A DNA stretch of 64,000 bases from UBA4722 sp044221135. Its GTDB lineage: Bacteria > Pseudomonadota > Gammaproteobacteria > DSM-16500. Below, piece by piece: positions 60,880 to 64,000 of this stretch. The notes below the pieces were generated by a model. The model was not told the DNA's origin. It was given only the letters and a program-made list of their open reading frames with translations, and ran no database searches. Each line of letters opens with the position of its first letter. Positions within the stretch are counted from its first letter, which is position 1. The stretch spans positions 1 through 64,000 of the forward strand of contig JBGAPT010000001.1 in the NCBI GenBank assembly GCA_044221135.1. Reading direction: 5' to 3'. Position numbers and translations under genes: made by a program.

Positions 60880-61623
60880 CTATCTAGAATAAGACTTTCC
60901 ATTACGATCGTTACACGGCATACAGGGTATACAGGATATACACCTTGCAAAAAAAGAGAATGTAGAGTTTGCTATGTTTTGAACTGTTTTACTCTGCTCA
61001 TATACGCTCGTTGCAGCTGCTACAGCTAATAAAATAAATCCAGCTGTGAACCCAGCAGGGCCGAAACTTAAGCATAAAAAACCAGCAAATTTAAGGCCTT
61101 GCAAAAGAAAATTTTGACGTTTTTTAGCAAGCTTCTCGCCTCCTTCGTCATCACATAACCACACAATACCAGCTCTTAAAAAGTCATATCCTGCTTTAAT
61201 AGCATAACCATGTGCAGCAATGGTAAGAGATAATGGCCAAGTTGCCGCATTCCATGCACTGTAACCCTTTATCATCAAAGGCAATCCCGATAGAAAATCG
61301 CAAATATAAGTAAAATACAGTCCTAGAAGCTTCGGGTCGTCATGATTAATTATGTTTAAAATAGCCCTTAAAGAAGTTAAAAACCCCTCAAACATACTTA
61401 TTAGAGGAACACCGTTTCCTAAAAATTGAGCTCCCCATACCGATGGAGTTAACGATACGTTGCACGATGCATTGGTCACAGCGCTCCCTATAGGCGCCAC
61501 CATAACCTTTATCAACATAGTATAGGATAGATGGGTAGCTGCCGCGGCTGGAGGTGTCAGTATCAAATTGCTGTCGTCTACAATACGAGATACGATTTTT
61601 AGCCTCTTAGTCGTCTTACTCAT
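60880..61623 (-). CDS. Orphan membrane protein coupled to lpxB
   Basis: 247 aa, not recognised. No signal peptide. Hydrophobic segments near residues 30-50 (YTMLIKVMVAPIGSAVT), 112-145 (ATWPLSLTIAAHGYAIKAG) and 175-205 (FAGFLCLSFGPAGFTAGFILLAVAA), and a cysteine-rich C-terminus (CISCIPCMPCND). Its ATG overlaps the lpxB stop by 4 nt, so it is translated with lipid A synthesis genes. The CxxC-like tail could bind metal or be lipidated; function unknown. Confidence 0.7.
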   Translation of the reverse strand: MSKTTKRLKIVSRIVDDSNLILTPPAAAATHLSYTMLIKVMVAPIGSAVTNASCNVSLTPSVWGAQFLGNGVPLISMFEGFLTSLRAILNIINHDDPKLLGLYFTYICDFLSGLPLMIKGYSAWNAATWPLSLTIAAHGYAIKAGYDFLRAGIVWLCDDEGGEKLAKKRQNFLLQGLKFAGFLCLSFGPAGFTAGFILLAVAAATSVYEQSKTVQNIANSTFSFFARCISCIPCMPCNDRNGKSYSR

Positions 61624-62786
61624 AGTCTTTTAACTTCTTCTTTAGTAGTAGAACGAAGTTGAAACAACTTTTGTATAGCCATAGCGGCTTGTTCATTTGC
61701 ATTACAACGCAACGTTTGATGAATGTCTAAAAATTTTTTCTCAAGCACGGCTCTCTTTTTAGGATGATCTATAAAATCCAGTAAAGCGGATACAAACTGT
61801 GCGGGACGTGCTTCTTTTTGAATAAATTCGGGTACCAATAATTGTTTGGCTAGCAAATTTGGTAAACCGATATAAGGAATTTTAACCAAGTGGCGCGCTA
61901 TTTGATAGGTTAACTCTGCCATGCGATAGGCGATGACCATCGGTTTTTTAAATAACATTGTTTCTAAAGTCGCCGTGCCCGACGTGACTAACACAACATC
62001 TGCTGATGCCATCACTTCATGTGATTTTCCAATAAAAAATTCAATCGGTAAATGCGGCGCTAATTTTTTACATAACGCTCGTACTTCTTGATCACGCTCT
62101 CCGTTGACAGCAGAGGTAATAAATTTTAATTCGGGTCTGATGCATGAAATATTGGCCGCCGTTGTAATAAATAATTCTGCCAGGTATTTTATTTCATTAC
62201 GACGACTGCCTGGCAATAAAGCAATATAAGTTGTTTTGTGATCCAGATTGAGTGCCTGACGAGCAGTGAATGTATCCGGTTTTAATGGAATTAAATCTGC
62301 TAAAGGGTGCCCTACAAATTGAACCGGTACATGATGCTCACGATAAAAATCCGCTTCGAAAGGAAATAAAGTTAAAACCAAATCCACTGCTTTAGCAATT
62401 TTATGAATACGTTTTTTACGCCACGCCCAGACTGACGGACTCACATAATGCACCACTGGAATACCTGCTTGACGTAATTTTAATTCTAATCCTAAATTAA
62501 AATCAGGAGAATCTATACCGATGAATACATCTGGGCGATGCAGAGTAAAATAATGAAGTAATGCACCACGAATTTTAAAAAGTTCAGGCAGCCTGCGCAG
62601 AGGCTCAACCAATCCCATCACAGCAAGACGGTCTATATCATATAAGCTTGTAAAACCTGTCTGCATCATAGCAGAACCACCGATACCGGATGCTGTTAAA
62701 TGAGGGTAGGATTTTTTCAACTCAGTCAATAATCCTGCGCCTAATAAATCGCCTGAGATTTCCCCTGAAACGATACCGATATTCAT
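61620..62786 (-). CDS. lpxB: Lipid-A-disaccharide synthase
   Basis: 388 aa from MNIGIVSGEISGDLLGAGLL; AGGA lies 7 nt before this ATG, and the longer reading is off-family. GT19 glycosyltransferase joining UDP-2,3-diacylglucosamine and lipid X. GIDSPDFNLGLELKLRQAGIP, YVSPSVWAWRKKRI, LLPGSRRNEIKYLAE and SGTATLETMLFKKPMVIAYRM are diagnostic. It follows lpxA after a ~350-bp gap that contains repeat D2, so the fabZ-lpxA-lpxB operon is interrupted by a mobile repeat. Confidence 0.95.
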   Translation of the reverse strand: MNIGIVSGEISGDLLGAGLLTELKKSYPHLTASGIGGSAMMQTGFTSLYDIDRLAVMGLVEPLRRLPELFKIRGALLHYFTLHRPDVFIGIDSPDFNLGLELKLRQAGIPVVHYVSPSVWAWRKKRIHKIAKAVDLVLTLFPFEADFYREHHVPVQFVGHPLADLIPLKPDTFTARQALNLDHKTTYIALLPGSRRNEIKYLAELFITTAANISCIRPELKFITSAVNGERDQEVRALCKKLAPHLPIEFFIGKSHEVMASADVVLVTSGTATLETMLFKKPMVIAYRMAELTYQIARHLVKIPYIGLPNLLAKQLLVPEFIQKEARPAQFVSALLDFIDHPKKRAVLEKKFLDIHQTLRCNANEQAAMAIQKLFQLRSTTKEEVKRL

Positions 62787-62867
62787 ATTTTTTCCTATAT
62801 AGATTTGCAATCTGCTTATTCATCGCAGCATTCAACGCCGCCACCCTCTCATCCCCGCTCTCTTCTA

Positions 62868-63004
62868 TGTCATCCCCGCGCAGGCGGGGGGCGCTCATGA
62901 CTTGTTTCCGTCACTACTTTGTGTCTTAATAATTCAATTTTAATTGTACTAATTATTATTTGGTGGTATTTGCATAATGGGTCCCCGCCTTCGCGGGGAT
63001 GACA
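62868..63004. repeat. Repeat family D, copy 2 (137 bp), between lpxB and lpxA
   Basis: TGTCATCCCCGCGCAGGCGG on the left and, inverted on the right, TGTCATCCCCGCGAAGGCGG. The interior read in reverse (ATGCAAATACCACCAAAT, AAAATTGAATTAT) matches copy 1 at 40748, so the copies lie in opposite orientation. A short extra CCGCGGGGATGACAT follows at 63011. The gap 62787-63135 has no gene. Confidence 0.75.
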
Positions 63005-63135
63005 GAGTGGCCGCGGGGATGACATAGAACACATAGAACAGCTTGAAGAGAGAGAAAGAGACTCACGTAGCAGCTTCGCATAAAAATGAATTATTCAACA
63101 AAGCTCTTATCATTTAACACAAGAATAAAACACCC

Positions 63136-63903
63136 TTACCTCACAATCCCGCGCTCCGATGCTCTAAGAAAATCAATCAAGCATTGAATCTCAGAACACT
63201 CTAATACCATCTTCTGCAATTGCTCAATCGCCTCTTTCACCGTCAACCCTTTACGATAAATAACTTTATAAGCCCGCCGCAACCACAACATAGTGTCCAT
63301 CTCAAAACCACGCCGCTTCATCCCAACCGTATTAAGCCCAAACGGTTTTGCATAATAGCCTGAGACTTTCACAAAAGGCAGCACATCCTTATCAATCATC
63401 GAACCCATTGAAGCAAAACTGTGCGCTCCTACTCTGCACCCTTGAAACACGCCTGCAAAACCACTTAAAATAACATAATCTTCAACAAGCACATGCCCCG
63501 CTAATGATGCATTATTAGCAAAAATGGTATGGTTCCCCACTATGCAATCATGCGCAATATGGACATAAGCCATAAACAGGTTGTCATGCCCTACACGTGT
63601 TTCGCCACCCTCAGAAGTCCCTCGGTTAAAAGTACATGATTCGCGAATGACATTGCGGTCACCGATGATTAAAAAAGTTTTTTCGCCACGGTATTTTCTA
63701 TCTTGCGGTACTTCACCTAGCGAAGAAAATTGAAAAATTTTATTGTCTTTGCCGATCTTGGTAAATCCTTGAATGACTACATGCGGCCCAATCCAAGTTC
63801 CTTCACCAATTTCAACGAATGGACCAATAATAGAATAAGCGCCCACATGCACATTCGGTGCGATGACAGCTGTTGGATCAATGATTGCAGTTGGATGAAT
63901 CAC
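63136..63903 (-). CDS. lpxA: UDP-N-acetylglucosamine O-acyltransferase
   Basis: 255 aa, first step of lipid A synthesis. Start chosen at GTG 63903 (MIHPTAIIDPTAVIAPNVHVG) because AGAGG lies 8 nt before it and the family starts there; this GTG is 4 nt after the fabZ stop. Left-handed beta-helix hexapeptide repeats cover residues ~1-185, with the catalytic-histidine region (LFMAYVHIAHDCIVGNHTIFANN), and a helical C-terminus follows (GFEMDTMLWLRRAYKVIYRKG). Confidence 0.95.
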   Translation of the reverse strand: MIHPTAIIDPTAVIAPNVHVGAYSIIGPFVEIGEGTWIGPHVVIQGFTKIGKDNKIFQFSSLGEVPQDRKYRGEKTFLIIGDRNVIRESCTFNRGTSEGGETRVGHDNLFMAYVHIAHDCIVGNHTIFANNASLAGHVLVEDYVILSGFAGVFQGCRVGAHSFASMGSMIDKDVLPFVKVSGYYAKPFGLNTVGMKRRGFEMDTMLWLRRAYKVIYRKGLTVKEAIEQLQKMVLECSEIQCLIDFLRASERGIVR

Positions 63904-63907
63904 AGTA

Positions 63908-64000
63908 TTAACCTCTTCGTGCACTTAAGAACTCGGCGGAACAAACTAACTCGCCATCCACATAAGCTGACCCTTCTAATTTCCAAATTTCACGTTTAGC
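63908..64000 (-). CDS. fabZ: 3-hydroxyacyl-ACP dehydratase FabZ, C-terminal fragment
   Basis: The last 30 codons of a gene entering from beyond the window: AKREIWKLEGSAYVDGELVC, then SAEFLSARRG and TAA. The IWK[F/L]xGxAxVDGELVCxA strand is the C-terminal signature of FabZ, and the place before lpxA is the conserved one. The dehydratase works in fatty acid elongation and shares the hydroxyacyl-ACP pool with LpxA. Confidence 0.9.
   Translation of the reverse strand, partial: AKREIWKLEGSAYVDGELVCSAEFLSARRG

Noticed and set aside
60838..61029. 63-aa ORF after putP
   Set aside because: It is antisense to the end of the orphan at 60880 and lacks a ribosome site or recognisable sequence.

Overview
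The window is a gene-dense, AT-rich bacterial chromosome segment. It reads as a gammaproteobacterium, most likely of the order Legionellales (Coxiellaceae-like). The evidence is the gammaproteobacterial neighbourhoods pncC-recA-recX-alaS-lysC-csrA, rpsP-rimM-trmD-rplS, fabZ-lpxA-lpxB and scpA-scpB-rluB. Further support comes from a Thermus/Rickettsia-type isocitrate dehydrogenase, a secreted histidine acid phosphatase, and several orphan, membrane-tinged or coiled-coil proteins of the kind that are often effectors in this order. The placement is inference; no rRNA is present.

Layout. 1-2.6 kb: gatA (partial) and gatB. 2.6-3.9 kb: a Fic-wHTH gene behind three phased palindromes. 4.1-7.8 kb (minus): acid phosphatase-bioC-bioD-bioA. 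8-10.7 kb: yheS-type ABC-F gene and a solitary parB. 10.8-14.8 kb (minus): orphan, porin, pabA, pabB. 14.9-17.7 kb: murF, icd. 17.7-19.3 kb (minus): RelE/RHH toxin-antitoxin pair and tsaC. 19.6-21.8 kb: scpA-scpB-rluB. 21.8-24.5 kb (minus): mutS. 24.7-30 kb: orphan membrane protein, pncC, and a three-gene orphan operon with a HAD-like protein. 30.2-36.2 kb: recA-recX-alaS-lysC-csrA, with a frameshift in alaS. 36.7-38.3 kb: three tRNA genes, an orphan and a stand-alone HPt protein. 38.7-42.1 kb: rpsP-rimM-trmD-rplS and a cinA-like gene. 42.3-46.5 kb: tadA, guaA, xseA and a coiled-coil protein. 46.7-50.6 kb: ArnT-like transferase, dapA, a short BamC-like lipoprotein, tRNA-Ser and a methyltransferase. 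50.6-54.4 kb: envelope and exported proteins, including a degenerate NlpC/P60 protein and a phosphodiester glycosidase. 54.6-60.8 kb: acs with a membrane tail, a carboxylate symporter, a small secreted protein, rnhB and putP. 60.9-64 kb (minus): fabZ-lpxA-lpxB and a coupled membrane orphan.

The strongest unexpected signal is a set of small palindromic mobile repeats without any transposase in the window. Two families can be delimited to the base. A 142-bp element flanked by TA has covarying stems, and its left end supplies the last residues and stop codon of both gatB and the cinA-like gene. A 175/176-bp element is flanked by perfect 8-bp direct repeats (GAAATTTC and AAATGAGC), and one copy supplies the stop codon of bioA. 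At least three further palindromic families (called C, D and F here) occupy other intergenic gaps. The other prominent signal is the array of three 31-bp palindromes at exactly 41-bp spacing in front of the Fic gene.
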